Below the pieces are notes generated by a model. The model worked only from the letters and a program-made list of their open reading frames with translations. It did no database searches and was not told the DNA's origin. A program made the position numbers and the translations under genes. A stretch of DNA of 64,000 bases from Candidatus Gastranaerophilales bacterium. Lineage in GTDB: Bacteria; Cyanobacteriota; Vampirovibrionia; Gastranaerophilales; Gastranaerophilaceae. The stretch spans positions 1 to 64,000 of the forward strand of contig CALVBU010000008.1 of assembly GCA_944325875.1 (NCBI GenBank), written 5' to 3'. Position 1 is the first letter of the stretch. Every line of letters starts with the position of its first letter. Of the stretch, positions 34,532 through 42,440 are shown piece by piece.

Positions 34532-34543
34532 TATAATTATGTG
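34532..34543 (+). promoter_or_regulatory. -10 box with downstream ATGTGG
   Basis: TATAAT followed by TATGTGGG, about 43 nt before the secreted zincin-like gene. Confidence 0.4.
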
Positions 34544-34585
34544 GGAAGATCTCCTGTAAAATTATGATTGGGGGTAGTAAGAAGT

Positions 34586-35266
34586 ATGAAATGGAAGAGT
34601 ATTATAAGTTTATTATTAATTACGCAATTAGTTGCGATTTCACCTGCTTTTTCAAAGTCAAAAAAAGATGAAATTGTAATACCGAAAAATTTTCCAGAAA
34701 AATATACTGCAGAATATGTTGAACGAATAACGCCTGAATATAAAGCGATTGGTAAAGATTTTATTTTTTATGTGGCTTTGGATATGCTAAAAGGTACAAA
34801 TGGTGAATTCTCCAGAAAGGCGATTTTAGGCAATAATTTATCTCAAAAACCTGTGAAAATTGAATTTAAGGATTTAGGGCTGATAAATCCTGATTATGCT
34901 TCATTTGATGCTTTAGGGTGGAAAAAAGGTAAAAATCTTTATATTTATATCAATCCTCGCCACAAAGATGCGCCACCAGGGGCATTGGCAGCCTTGTTAG
35001 CTCATGAAGCTTTACATCAGGATGAGTATAATTCTATAGCAGAAGAAACTTATGCTTGGACTATGGAAGCGGCTGTATGGTGTGAGATTTTAAATGTATT
35101 CCCAGAAAGCAATGAAAATCTTCACCCTTTGGTAACGAGAGAAAACACATTAAAAAAATTGTTTGAGAAAGGAAATTATACAAACAAGTATATTAAAAAA
35201 ACTGTACAATCAAACGAAGGGTATAAAAATTTACCATCAACATCTCCGGGATTTGAGGACTTATAG
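34586..35266 (+). CDS. secreted protein with HExxH zincin-like motif
   Basis: A 226-residue protein. The start at ATG 34586 gives a normal signal peptide (MKWKSIISLLLITQLVAISPAFS). In the mature part, ALLAHEALHQDEYNSIAEETYAW has HEALH and a downstream Glu, the usual zinc-binding layout of metallopeptidases. Catalysis is not proven, and some HExxH proteins are inactive. The surrounding hydrophobic ALAALLAHE fits the family helix. Ends with a terminator. No specific peptidase family recognised. Confidence 0.65.
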   Translation: MKWKSIISLLLITQLVAISPAFSKSKKDEIVIPKNFPEKYTAEYVERITPEYKAIGKDFIFYVALDMLKGTNGEFSRKAILGNNLSQKPVKIEFKDLGLINPDYASFDALGWKKGKNLYIYINPRHKDAPPGALAALLAHEALHQDEYNSIAEETYAWTMEAAVWCEILNVFPESNENLHPLVTRENTLKKLFEKGNYTNKYIKKTVQSNEGYKNLPSTSPGFEDL

Positions 35267-35273
35267 ATTTGTG

Positions 35274-35299
35274 AACGCCGGCTTATAGCCGGCGTTTTT
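35274..35299 (+). terminator. Rho-independent terminator
   Basis: AACGCCGGC/GCCGGCGTT stem with TTATA loop and T5. Confidence 0.95.
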
Positions 35300-35349
35300 G
35301 TGATTTGTATAAAATTTAAAATAATTGGTTGGGTTACTTAAAAAGTATA

Positions 35350-35378
35350 TTGATTATAAAAATTCATTGGTGTTAAAT
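35350..35378 (+). promoter_or_regulatory. candidate leaderless promoter of ctpA
   Basis: TTGATT (35350-35355), 17-nt spacer ending in TG, then TTAAAT (35373-35378) and 6 nt to ATG 35385. The -10 is weaker than in the other cases. Confidence 0.45.
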
Positions 35379-35384
35379 ATTCGT

Positions 35385-36632
35385 ATGAAAAGAAAAGAAT
35401 TATATATTTTTATTGCAATAGTATTAGCGTTGGTGGCGGTTAACATGTTTGTAATGAATACAAATAATAATAGTTTGTATTCTACAGATGAAGAATTGCT
35501 AAATAAAAATTATGTATCATCCCAAAAACTTTTTGATAATGTATGGTCTGAAGTTAAGGATAACTATTATGATCCGACATTAAATCATCAGCAATGGAAA
35601 TATTGGAAAGAGCATTATCATGGCAAAATAAAAACCGATGAAGATGTTAAGGTCGCGGTGGATACAATGCTTGCAAGTCTCGATGATCCTTATTCCAGAT
35701 ATATGACAAAGAATGAATATGCGGATCAAAATACATCAATTAGTTCAAAAATTACAGGGATAGGTGTTAATATTGCAACTATTGCAGGTAAGATTCAAAT
35801 TATAAATGTAATAGATGGTACTCCAGCTCAAAGTGCAAATTTGCAAAATGGTGATATAATTCTTGATATTGACGGAAAAGATGCAAATGGACTTTCTATT
35901 TCAGAAGTTGCAAACTTGGTTAGGGGACCTGAAAATACTTCTGTTAAGCTTACAATATTGCGAGATAAAGATAAGCTTGTAAAAAATGTGCTTAGAAAAG
36001 AGATTAAAATAAAATCTGTAAAAAGTTCTGTAGATAAAAATATTGGATACATTGAAATCACAAGCTTTATTGCATCAACAACTCCGAATGAGTTTTTGGA
36101 AGCCTTAGAGAAAACTAAGGACACCGATGGTTTAATTATTGATTTGCGCGGAAATACAGGCGGATTATTGCCTAATGCTATATTTATTGCAAACTTATTT
36201 ATTCCTGAAGGGAAGCTAGTAAGTATTGTCGGTCGTAATGGTTATCGTTATGATATTCAGGCTCAAAATACTGATTTTGGGGTAGAAAAACCAGTTGTAG
36301 TATTGGTAGATGGAGCTTCTGCTTCAGCCAGTGAAATTTTGTCAGGGGCTTTGAAAGATTATCATAAAGCAACTATAGTTGGTACAAGAACTTATGGTAA
36401 AGGCATGGTTCAAAAAATTATACCTATGCCAAATGAAACAGGTCTTAACCTTACTGTAGCGAAATATCTAACTCCATCAGGTTCTGATATTAATAAAAAA
36501 GGCATAAAGCCGGATGTAGAAGTTCAATTTACAGCCAGAGATATAAAAAATAAAAATGATGTTCAGTTAAGCGAAGCAAAGAAGCTCTTATCAAGAATGC
36601 TTACTGAAAATAAATGCTGTTCTGCAAAATGA
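35385..36632 (+). CDS. ctpA: carboxy-terminal processing protease (S41)
   Basis: A 415-residue periplasm-facing serine protease. The chosen ATG 35385 starts a basic stretch and anchor helix (KELYIFIAIVLALVAVNMFVM). A longer frame from TTG 35325 cannot be excluded. Domains: PDZ about 115-190 (GIGVNIATIAGKIQI, GTPAQSANLQNGDIIL), then the S41 core with DGLIIDLRGNTGG, catalytic Ser in GASASASEILSGAL and Lys in GTRTYGKGMVQK. In cyanobacteria such enzymes mature secreted proteins; the target here is unknown. The last residues include a Cys-Cys. Confidence 0.93.
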   Translation: MKRKELYIFIAIVLALVAVNMFVMNTNNNSLYSTDEELLNKNYVSSQKLFDNVWSEVKDNYYDPTLNHQQWKYWKEHYHGKIKTDEDVKVAVDTMLASLDDPYSRYMTKNEYADQNTSISSKITGIGVNIATIAGKIQIINVIDGTPAQSANLQNGDIILDIDGKDANGLSISEVANLVRGPENTSVKLTILRDKDKLVKNVLRKEIKIKSVKSSVDKNIGYIEITSFIASTTPNEFLEALEKTKDTDGLIIDLRGNTGGLLPNAIFIANLFIPEGKLVSIVGRNGYRYDIQAQNTDFGVEKPVVVLVDGASASASEILSGALKDYHKATIVGTRTYGKGMVQKIIPMPNETGLNLTVAKYLTPSGSDINKKGIKPDVEVQFTARDIKNKNDVQLSEAKKLLSRMLTENKCCSAK

Positions 36633-36652
36633 ATTTTGTGACAGCTGGCTAT

Positions 36653-36680
36653 TTGACAATTTATATGTCTGAAATATAAT
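36653..36680 (+). promoter_or_regulatory. consensus promoter of candidate small RNA
   Basis: TTGACA (36653-36658), 16-nt spacer, TATAAT (36675-36680); expected start near 36687. It points away from the minus-strand gene that follows, so it must drive something else. Confidence 0.75.
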
Positions 36681-36686
36681 TTTACT

Positions 36687-36800
36687 ATGGAATAAAGAAT
36701 AGCCATGTGGCTATTTTGTGGAAAAGATTATTAGTACAGATTTTATAAAAAGATAGTTTTGCATACTTGACTTATGCGGTTCGTAAGGACCGCTTTTTTT
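36687..36800 (+). ncRNA. candidate small RNA, about 114 nt
   Basis: A consensus promoter and a strong terminator bracket a stretch with no reasonable reading frame. Inside is a hairpin AATAGCC-ATGT-GGCTATT (36698-36715), a single-stranded AT-rich middle, and a terminal hairpin GCGGTTC-GTAA-GGACCGC (36776-36793, a GNRA-type loop) followed by T7. It does not show the conserved parts of SRP RNA, 6S or tmRNA as I know them. A nine-codon ORF (from 36705) lacks a ribosome site. Confidence 0.6.
36776..36800 (+). terminator. terminator of candidate small RNA
   Basis: GCGGTTC-GTAA-GGACCGC stem-loop followed by T7; the T run reaches the last codon of the opposite-strand zinc-ribbon gene. Confidence 0.88.
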
Positions 36801-37051
36801 TATAAATTTTTGTTCATGAAAAAGTTTTTATAACGTAAATCCTTTTTGTTAACGACTAGGCCGCATTTAGAGCAAGCTAAAGTTTCTCCGGTTGAGTCAA
36901 TTGGCATAAAAATATGCTCACAATTCTCTGAGTTTTCCTCTTCGGGAATTTCATCAAGGGGATTTAGTGCTTCATTTTTATCATGTTCGTCAAGCACTTC
37001 CATAAAACGATCTTTTTGAAAATATTTTACAATAAGTTCAATAAAATACAT
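36800..37051 (-). CDS. small zinc-ribbon protein
   Basis: An 83-residue protein with a helical, acidic N-terminal half and a C-terminal treble-clef-like segment CEHIFMPIDSTGETLACSKCGLVV. Here Cys-x-His and Cys-x-x-Cys can bind one zinc. It follows cdd by 2 nt and is probably translated from the same message. DNA, RNA or protein binding cannot be told from sequence. Confidence 0.65.
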   Translation of the reverse strand: MYFIELIVKYFQKDRFMEVLDEHDKNEALNPLDEIPEEENSENCEHIFMPIDSTGETLACSKCGLVVNKKDLRYKNFFMNKNL

Positions 37052-37053
37052 TT

Positions 37054-37434
37054 TTAAAGTATGAAGCCTTTCGGGAATATTTCGCTGAATTTGGTTATTT
37101 CTAATCCGTCATCACCTTCAGTGATAATATCTAAATTTTCAGATGCAAATTCGGTCATAACTTGTCTGCAAGCTCCGCATGGATAGCAATGCTTTTCGTT
37201 TGGAGAATAAATAGCTACAGCTGTTAGTTTTCTTTCCCCATCAGCAATTGCACTTCCTATAGCATTTCTTTCTGCGCAAATTGTTAGTCCGAAACTTGAA
37301 TTCTCAAAGTTACAGCCTGTATAAATTTTATTGTTTTCAGTAAGTACGCATGCTCCTACTTTGAATTTTGAGTATGGTGCGTATGCGCTTTCACTTGCTT
37401 GTTTAGCTTTTTCTAATAATTCATTGTATTCCAT
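37054..37434 (-). CDS. cdd: cytidine deaminase
   Basis: Zinc enzyme converting cytidine to uridine, feeding the uridine phosphorylase at 12.7 kb. ATG 37434 (126 residues) has AAAGGAG 6 nt upstream; the GTG at 37452 is part of that region and is rejected. Motifs are AYAPYSKFKVGACV, GCNFENSSFGLTICAERNAI (His/Cys-Ala-Glu type with CAE) and the second zinc pair CYPCGACRQVM. Length fits the tetrameric class. Confidence 0.95.
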   Translation of the reverse strand: MEYNELLEKAKQASESAYAPYSKFKVGACVLTENNKIYTGCNFENSSFGLTICAERNAIGSAIADGERKLTAVAIYSPNEKHCYPCGACRQVMTEFASENLDIITEGDDGLEITKFSEIFPKGFIL

Positions 37435-37513
37435 GCAATTCTCCTTTGACACTTATTTTTAGTTTAATAGATAATTTTTAAATAGTAATCCCTTACCCGT
37501 ATGAGAATTTGTG

Positions 37514-37522
37514 TGTTACAAT
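37514..37522 (+). promoter_or_regulatory. extended -10 promoter, leaderless
   Basis: TG-t-TACAAT, then AGTTGT (6 nt), then ATG 37529. Confidence 0.65.
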
Positions 37523-37528
37523 AGTTGT

Positions 37529-38347
37529 ATGAAGAAATTTCTAATACGTTTTTTATTAATAATTTGTTGTATATTTATTTCGGTAAAATCGTATGCAATA
37601 ACTTATAATGTTGTAGTTTTGCCTGCGGATATATTAAGAGTTTGCGAAAATTATTACTGCTACCCTGAAGTATCAGAAATTGTATCTAATGATTTGATTA
37701 CATATTTTAATTCTTCAGATAAAATAAAGTCCCCATCTTTGCAAGAAGTAAGGAAAATTTTGGCGCAGAATCCGAATTTGAAATCGACTGTAAAAGCGTC
37801 AATGGACAAATTTAGTTCTCGCGGTAATGTTGATTTTCAAGCTATGAAACAGTTAGCAAGAATGTTTTCGGCAAATTCAGTTCTGTTAGTGGCAAATAGT
37901 GTAGCAATGGAAAATGCTTCTAGAAATAGAAGCGTTTGGGAAATTTTGGAATTATCAAGTGCTTTGAATATTTCTTATCCATATACTATGGAGACGGATG
38001 CGGTGTTACTAGATACTGTAAATGATCTTGTTATGTGGCGAGGCGGTTATTCAAAGTTATTAAATTCTTCTGATGGAAGCTTTATTGCACAAAAAGCTTC
38101 TCAAAGCTATGCAAAATATGCTTATTTGCAAGCTTATTCAAAAGATATATTATCTAAAACTATTGGGCAGAGTGTAATTTTAAGATTTTTCCCTAAGTCT
38201 GTTACTCCTGTTTTGAATACTAAAGAAATTAAACCGTCAGGAAGTTATTTTAGATATGAAAGCTCAAATCCAACACCTGGAAAATTGGAAGAGAAATTAG
38301 AAGAACCTTTAGAACATGATTATGGTGAAATGATTTATGGCATATAA
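37529..38347 (+). CDS. secreted protein of unknown function
   Basis: A 272-residue protein with a signal peptide (MKKFLIRFLLIICCIFISVKSYA). The mature N-terminus, TYNVVVLPADI, and the mixed alpha/beta pattern recall CsgG- or TolB-like periplasmic folds, but I do not recognise a specific family. A C-terminal linker is Pro/Glu-rich and ends DYGEMIYGI. The start follows a leaderless promoter; a frame extension to 37511 overlaps that box. The final 13 nt overlap the convergent small gene. Confidence 0.6.
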   Translation: MKKFLIRFLLIICCIFISVKSYAITYNVVVLPADILRVCENYYCYPEVSEIVSNDLITYFNSSDKIKSPSLQEVRKILAQNPNLKSTVKASMDKFSSRGNVDFQAMKQLARMFSANSVLLVANSVAMENASRNRSVWEILELSSALNISYPYTMETDAVLLDTVNDLVMWRGGYSKLLNSSDGSFIAQKASQSYAKYAYLQAYSKDILSKTIGQSVILRFFPKSVTPVLNTKEIKPSGSYFRYESSNPTPGKLEEKLEEPLEHDYGEMIYGI

Positions 38348-38640
38348 GGGGATTTCGGTTTTTCGTTAAATTTTGCTTGTGGTCTTGGCGATAATCCATC
38401 TTGTGATGTCTGCATAGGCATTACGTATGGTCGATTGGGTTCTTTTGGGTTGGTATTTTTCATATTATCAAAGTTTGAATTGACGCCATCTCCTTTTGAT
38501 TTATCCATAATAGGGCTTCTTTCAACTTGAACCTGAGTTGTAGCAGCTATTTCATCAAGTTCTTCTATTCGAGCTTTTGTGTCTATAAATGCAACAAATA
38601 TCACGGTTAATATCGCAGTTAATATTAGAAAATTTTTCAT
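38335..38640 (-). CDS. small single-span envelope protein
   Basis: A 101-residue protein with a hydrophobic N-terminus (MKNFLILTAILTVIFVAFI) and a polar, Pro/Asn/Lys-rich rest without obvious fold. It is either anchored by the helix or secreted. AAAAGGAGC ribosome site upstream. Tail-to-tail overlap of 13 nt with the secreted gene on the other strand. Function unknown. Confidence 0.6.
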   Translation of the reverse strand: MKNFLILTAILTVIFVAFIDTKARIEELDEIAATTQVQVERSPIMDKSKGDGVNSNFDNMKNTNPKEPNRPYVMPMQTSQDGLSPRPQAKFNEKPKSPYMP

Positions 38641-38730
38641 TTTTTTATTGCTCCTTTTTAGTTAATTCTAAATGTTCCAATAAAAAATAAATCAGACAAA
38701 ATAGTAATTATTTGAGCTAAATATAAACAC

Positions 38731-38759
38731 TTGCACAATAGCAGGAACAATGATAATAT
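38731..38759 (+). promoter_or_regulatory. sigma-70 promoter of zinc-ribbon/yhcC operon
   Basis: TTGCAC (38731-38736), 17 nt, TAATAT (38754-38759), expected start about 27 nt before the first ATG. Confidence 0.65.
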
Positions 38760-38792
38760 GTAGTTGTATATAAAAAGTAACGAGAGGGAAAT

Positions 38793-38963
38793 ATGGCAAG
38801 ATTAATAAGACCAACATGGGCTATCAGATGCGTTCAATCAGGATGTAAGACTCTTTTTGAAGTTGCAAAATTAGAAGATGGTAAACAACAAGAAGTTGTA
38901 TGCCCTAATTGTGGAGAACATTACGTATATCCTATTACCGAAGAGGATGAAAAGAACTCTTAG
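38793..38963 (+). CDS. 56-residue zinc-ribbon protein
   Basis: A short ORF starting MARLIRPTWAIRCVQSGCKTLF and containing a second knuckle, VVCPNCGEHYVYPI. The Cys-x4-Cys and Cys-x2-Cys arrangement can hold one zinc. GAGAGGGA lies 4-6 nt before ATG and a good promoter is upstream. It ends 5 nt before the YhcC gene, so the two are probably one operon. Such small ribbons may bind RNA or protein; function unknown. Confidence 0.8.
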   Translation: MARLIRPTWAIRCVQSGCKTLFEVAKLEDGKQQEVVCPNCGEHYVYPITEEDEKNS

Positions 38964-38968
38964 TCTTT

Positions 38969-39886
38969 ATGTTTAATGGTACTGATAAACGCTATAATCA
39001 GTATAGTGCATATTTAAAGAATAAATTCGGCGTCAAGGTTTATAAAATTACTCTTGATGCCGGTTTTTCGTGTCCAAATCGTGATGGTAAAATTTCTACC
39101 GGTGGGTGTATTTTTTGTGATGAAGGCGGCAGCTTTTCACAAGCTCATTCTAATCTTTTATCAATAGAAGATCAGATAAGTGAGGGGATGAAGAACCTTC
39201 ATGACAGATTTAAGGCCGAGAAATATATGTCATATTTTCAAGCTTATTCAAATACTTATAAACCGGTAAAAGAATTAGAAAAAATTTATAATTCAGCTCT
39301 TGGACATCAGGATATTGTTGGCATTTCTATAGGTACTCGACCGGATTGTATTGATGATGAAAAATTAGAGTTAATATCTGGATATACAAACGACTACTAT
39401 ACTTGGATTGAATACGGGCTTCAATCTATTCATAACAAAACATTGAAGCGAATTAATCGCGGGCATGATTTTGATTGTTTTTTGCGTGCATATGAAAAGA
39501 CCAAAGAAAAGAATATAAATGTGTGTGTGCATGTAATATTTGGGCTTTGGGAATCTCATGATGAGATAATGGAAACTGCTAAAAAGCTTGCGGAACTTGA
39601 AGTGGATGGTGTAAAAATCCATATGCTTTGTGCTCTTGAAAATACAAAATTGGCAGAGCTTTATAGTCAGGGTCAGATTGACTTTATGAGTGAGGATGAA
39701 TATGTGCAGACAGTTTGTGATTTCTTGGAATATTTACCTAAATCAACAACTATTCATCGCTTAGCTGGAAACGGTTTGAAGAAAAATTTGATAGCACCAA
39801 GATGGCTCGGTGCAAAATTGGATTGTCTTAATAAAATAGACAGAGAACTGATTAAAAGAAATTCTTTTCAAGGTATAAAAAATTAG
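38969..39886 (+). CDS. radical SAM protein, YhcC/TIGR01212 family
   Basis: A 305-residue protein with the family pattern RYNQYSAYLKNKFGVKVYKI and the cluster cysteines in FSCPNRDGKISTGGCIFC (long Cys-x(n)-Cys spacing, then Cys-x2-Cys). It also has SIGTRPDCIDDEKL, WIEYGLQSIHNKTLKRINRGH and a terminal RNSFQGIKN. The family is widespread in bacteria and its reaction is unknown to me. There is no ribosome site, which fits translation coupled to the zinc-ribbon ORF 5 nt upstream. Confidence 0.92.
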   Translation: MFNGTDKRYNQYSAYLKNKFGVKVYKITLDAGFSCPNRDGKISTGGCIFCDEGGSFSQAHSNLLSIEDQISEGMKNLHDRFKAEKYMSYFQAYSNTYKPVKELEKIYNSALGHQDIVGISIGTRPDCIDDEKLELISGYTNDYYTWIEYGLQSIHNKTLKRINRGHDFDCFLRAYEKTKEKNINVCVHVIFGLWESHDEIMETAKKLAELEVDGVKIHMLCALENTKLAELYSQGQIDFMSEDEYVQTVCDFLEYLPKSTTIHRLAGNGLKKNLIAPRWLGAKLDCLNKIDRELIKRNSFQGIKN

Positions 39887-40011
39887 TTTACAAATCAGTA
39901 AAAATGTGTAATAATAGTTTTGCGAAAGGGACCTTTGTAAAGAATTATTAAACTAATTTGGACAAAGCGCAAAAATTTTATTTTATGTTTTTTAAAGCAT
40001 TCGAAAAATAA

Positions 40012-40021
40012 TATAATGTGG
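40012..40021 (+). promoter_or_regulatory. -10 box with downstream GTGG
   Basis: TATAAT followed at once by GTGGAG, about 15 nt before ATG 40033; the GGAG also serves as ribosome site. Confidence 0.4.
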
Positions 40022-40032
40022 AGTATTAGATT

Positions 40033-40704
40033 ATGTTAAGCATTCAGCCTAGATTTACGCAAAGATTGCAATCTCAGTTATCATTTAGAGGGGATTATGA
40101 TTATGGTGACGATAAAGATGGTTTAACTGAGCAAGATAAAGATCTTTTGGACTTAAAAGAAGATTTAAGTTCTTTGAATCATGGGTTGCAAAAATATGAA
40201 GATAAGGTTCAAAAACTAAAGCCTGTTACCAAAACTCTATGTTTAATAGGTTCTGGAGCTCTAATGGGTGTTGGTACAAAATTAGGCTGGAATGAAACCG
40301 GTAGATTATTAAAAAAAGTAATCTCAAATAATGCTGTTGTAAAATTTAAAGGCAGATTGGGTAAGTTCGCAGAAAATATTGCAACTGGGTTTAAAAAGTT
40401 TAGAGATGAAAAATTTGCAAAAACTCCAGTAGGTAAAGTTGTTCTTGCTGCGTGTAAAAAACTTGGTGAAACCAGACCTGTGATGTTTATGAAAAATAAA
40501 CTTGCAAAATTAAAGACTGTTAAGCCTGAAGCTATATCAGATACAACAGGTGATATCGTAGCATTTTCAACCGGTGCATCAACTACAATAGTTGGAGCAA
40601 TGCCGGAAAAAGAACAGAAAAAAATAAAAGATATTTCTGAAGATTTTGACTTCAATAACGACTATAGCAATGAGGCAGATTATGACTACAATGATGAGTA
40701 TTAA
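40033..40704 (+). CDS. lineage-specific protein with N-terminal SFRG motif
   Basis: A 223-residue protein starting MLSIQPRFTQRLQSQLSFRGDYDYG. It has an acidic coiled segment (LLDLKEDLSSLNHGLQKYEDKV), then hydrophobic patches (TLCLIGSGALMGVGTKLG and GDIVAFSTGASTTIVGAMP) around a basic amphipathic region. It ends in an extreme Asp/Asn/Tyr tail (NNDYSNEADYDYNDEY). Its 3' end overlaps the next gene by 23 nt. Possibly membrane-associated; function unknown. Confidence 0.6.
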   Translation: MLSIQPRFTQRLQSQLSFRGDYDYGDDKDGLTEQDKDLLDLKEDLSSLNHGLQKYEDKVQKLKPVTKTLCLIGSGALMGVGTKLGWNETGRLLKKVISNNAVVKFKGRLGKFAENIATGFKKFRDEKFAKTPVGKVVLAACKKLGETRPVMFMKNKLAKLKTVKPEAISDTTGDIVAFSTGASTTIVGAMPEKEQKKIKDISEDFDFNNDYSNEADYDYNDEY

Positions 40705-41212
40705 TCCTACAAATCTAATAAGTCAGCATCAGAATAAACCAAACAAAGTATCACCAGAAAAAAAAGAAGAAATTCGTGATGGAGTTGTTGCCGGTGGTGC
40801 GGTTGGTGCAGGATATACTGCTGTTAGAAAAAATGCTCTTAATATGATAAAAGAGACAGAAACTGCTTGCAAAGCTGGAAAAGCTGCTGCTGCAGCAAGA
40901 GCTGCAAATGCTGCAAAAGGGAGTGCCGGTTTATTTGCTGGATTAAAAAATAATGCTAGAGTCATTACAAAAAATTTAATTACAAAACTTGATGCAGTCA
41001 AAACTTCAAAATATATAAAACCAATAATAAACAATAGATTAACTCGTGCAGCTTGTGGGGCATTTGGAGGTTTTCTTGCGGTTTGTATATTGATTTCAGG
41101 AATCGGTACTTTGTATAACAATTCAATAAAAATGGCAAATCATTATGTGCCAAGGGTCGCTGATAGATTTAATCGTATTTCTGATAGATTGGATAGACAT
41201 AAGGAAGATTAA
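40682..41212 (+). CDS. Ala-rich membrane protein, unknown
   Basis: A 176-residue protein if started at ATG 40682, which has GAGG 6 nt upstream; ATG 40694 (MSINPTN) is a close alternative. A Gly/Ala hydrophobic stretch (GVVAGGAVGAGYTAV), an Ala-rich helix (KAGKAAAAARAANAAKG) and a C-terminal membrane span (AACGAFGGFLAVCILISGIGTLY) are visible. Overlap with the gene before it suggests coupled translation, and the two products may act together. Confidence 0.6.
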   Translation: MTTMMSINPTNLISQHQNKPNKVSPEKKEEIRDGVVAGGAVGAGYTAVRKNALNMIKETETACKAGKAAAAARAANAAKGSAGLFAGLKNNARVITKNLITKLDAVKTSKYIKPIINNRLTRAACGAFGGFLAVCILISGIGTLYNNSIKMANHYVPRVADRFNRISDRLDRHKED

Positions 41213-41221
41213 TTTTTAATA

Positions 41222-41250
41222 TTGTATTAATTTATGCCTTGTGCTAGACT
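41222..41250 (+). promoter_or_regulatory. promoter for leaderless folP
   Basis: TTGTAT (41222-41227), 17 nt, and TG-c-TAGACT (41242-41250), then TCCTTT (6 nt) and ATG 41257. Here both a -35 and an extended -10 are present. Confidence 0.65.
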
Positions 41251-41256
41251 TCCTTT

Positions 41257-42393
41257 ATGCAAGAATTTTTAGTAAAAGATATAACCGCAGAAGATTTAAA
41301 AGCAGAGATAGCTTATATCGGTTTTGATAAATCTTATTTAGCAAAAGCTACTGACAAGTTTAATTATAGAAATATAAAGGTCTATGGATTAACACCGGCG
41401 CAAGCAAATATTTTAAAACAGACAGCTTTAAGTGTTGGAGCTGATTGTGCAACTCATAGAGAGGTTATAACCGGTAAAATAGAAAAATCTGATTGTATTT
41501 TGGGTGGAAGCGTATCGCAGATTAGTAAGATTGCAGAAAAGTTAAGGTTCCAGCCTTTTAATCTAAAGGCTCTTGGCGCAATCTTGCTTGATAATTCTTA
41601 TCGAGTACCTCGAGCTACAAAAATAATGGGAATATTAAATATTACTGAAGATTCATTTTCGGATGGAGGAGTATATTTAGATCCTACAAAAGCATTTGAA
41701 CATTTTAAAGAAATGGTTAAAGATGGTGCTGATATTATTGATATTGGTGCAGAATCAACAAAACCTTATTCAGAACCTGTAGATCCGCAAGTTCAATTGG
41801 AACGTATTTTACCACTTTTGGAGTTGGTAAAAAAAGAAAAAATAAAAATTCCAATCAGTATAGATACTCGTAGTTCATTAGTCGCAGAAAAGTGTATAAA
41901 GGCTGGAGCTACAATAATTAATGATGTATCCGGTATGACATATGATTGGTGTATGGCGGATGTAGTTGCTAAATATGGTGTGAATGTTATTATTCAGCAT
42001 TCTATAGGCTTGCCGCAAAATATGCAGGATAAACCGGTTTACAAAAATTTGATGGATGATATATTTTTGGATTTAATGCAAAAAATTGATTTTGCCGAAA
42101 CAAAAGGTATCTCAAAAGATAAGATTATTGTTGATCCGGGGATTGGTTTTGGCAAAACTAGGGAACATAATTTTGAAATTTTGAGAAGATTTGATGAACT
42201 ACATGCTCTAGGTTGTCCAGTATTGCTTGGCCTTTCAAGAAAAAGTATTTTGGATATGCAATATGAAGATAACGAGATAAAAGATATCTTTACTGTGGCA
42301 CTGAATTCAATTGCTATCGAGCATAATGTTGATATTATCCGAGTGCATAATGTAAAATTGCATAAACAGCTTGTTAAAATGTTAAATGTATAG
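41257..42393 (+). CDS. folP: dihydropteroate synthase with N-terminal extension
   Basis: Joins pABA to hydroxymethyl-dihydropterin in folate synthesis. The 378 residues include an N-terminal domain of about 120 residues before the TIM-barrel core, as in the longer DHPS types of some deep-branching bacteria. Core motifs are IMGILNITEDSFSDGG, DIGAESTKPYSEPV, ISIDTRSS, IINDVSGM, IVDPGIGFGKT and LLGLSRKS. No other folate genes are adjacent; it lies between two pairs of unknown membrane genes. Confidence 0.95.
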   Translation: MQEFLVKDITAEDLKAEIAYIGFDKSYLAKATDKFNYRNIKVYGLTPAQANILKQTALSVGADCATHREVITGKIEKSDCILGGSVSQISKIAEKLRFQPFNLKALGAILLDNSYRVPRATKIMGILNITEDSFSDGGVYLDPTKAFEHFKEMVKDGADIIDIGAESTKPYSEPVDPQVQLERILPLLELVKKEKIKIPISIDTRSSLVAEKCIKAGATIINDVSGMTYDWCMADVVAKYGVNVIIQHSIGLPQNMQDKPVYKNLMDDIFLDLMQKIDFAETKGISKDKIIVDPGIGFGKTREHNFEILRRFDELHALGCPVLLGLSRKSILDMQYEDNEIKDIFTVALNSIAIEHNVDIIRVHNVKLHKQLVKMLNV

Positions 42394-42440
42394 CAAAAAA
42401 AATTCTTTATATGTTTTAGAATACCGGATGATTAATAAAA

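Noticed and set aside
36687-36800. 6S RNA, SRP RNA or tmRNA in the ctpA-cdd gap
   Set aside because: It is too short for 6S or tmRNA, and the conserved SRP apical loop sequence and the tmRNA ends are not seen.
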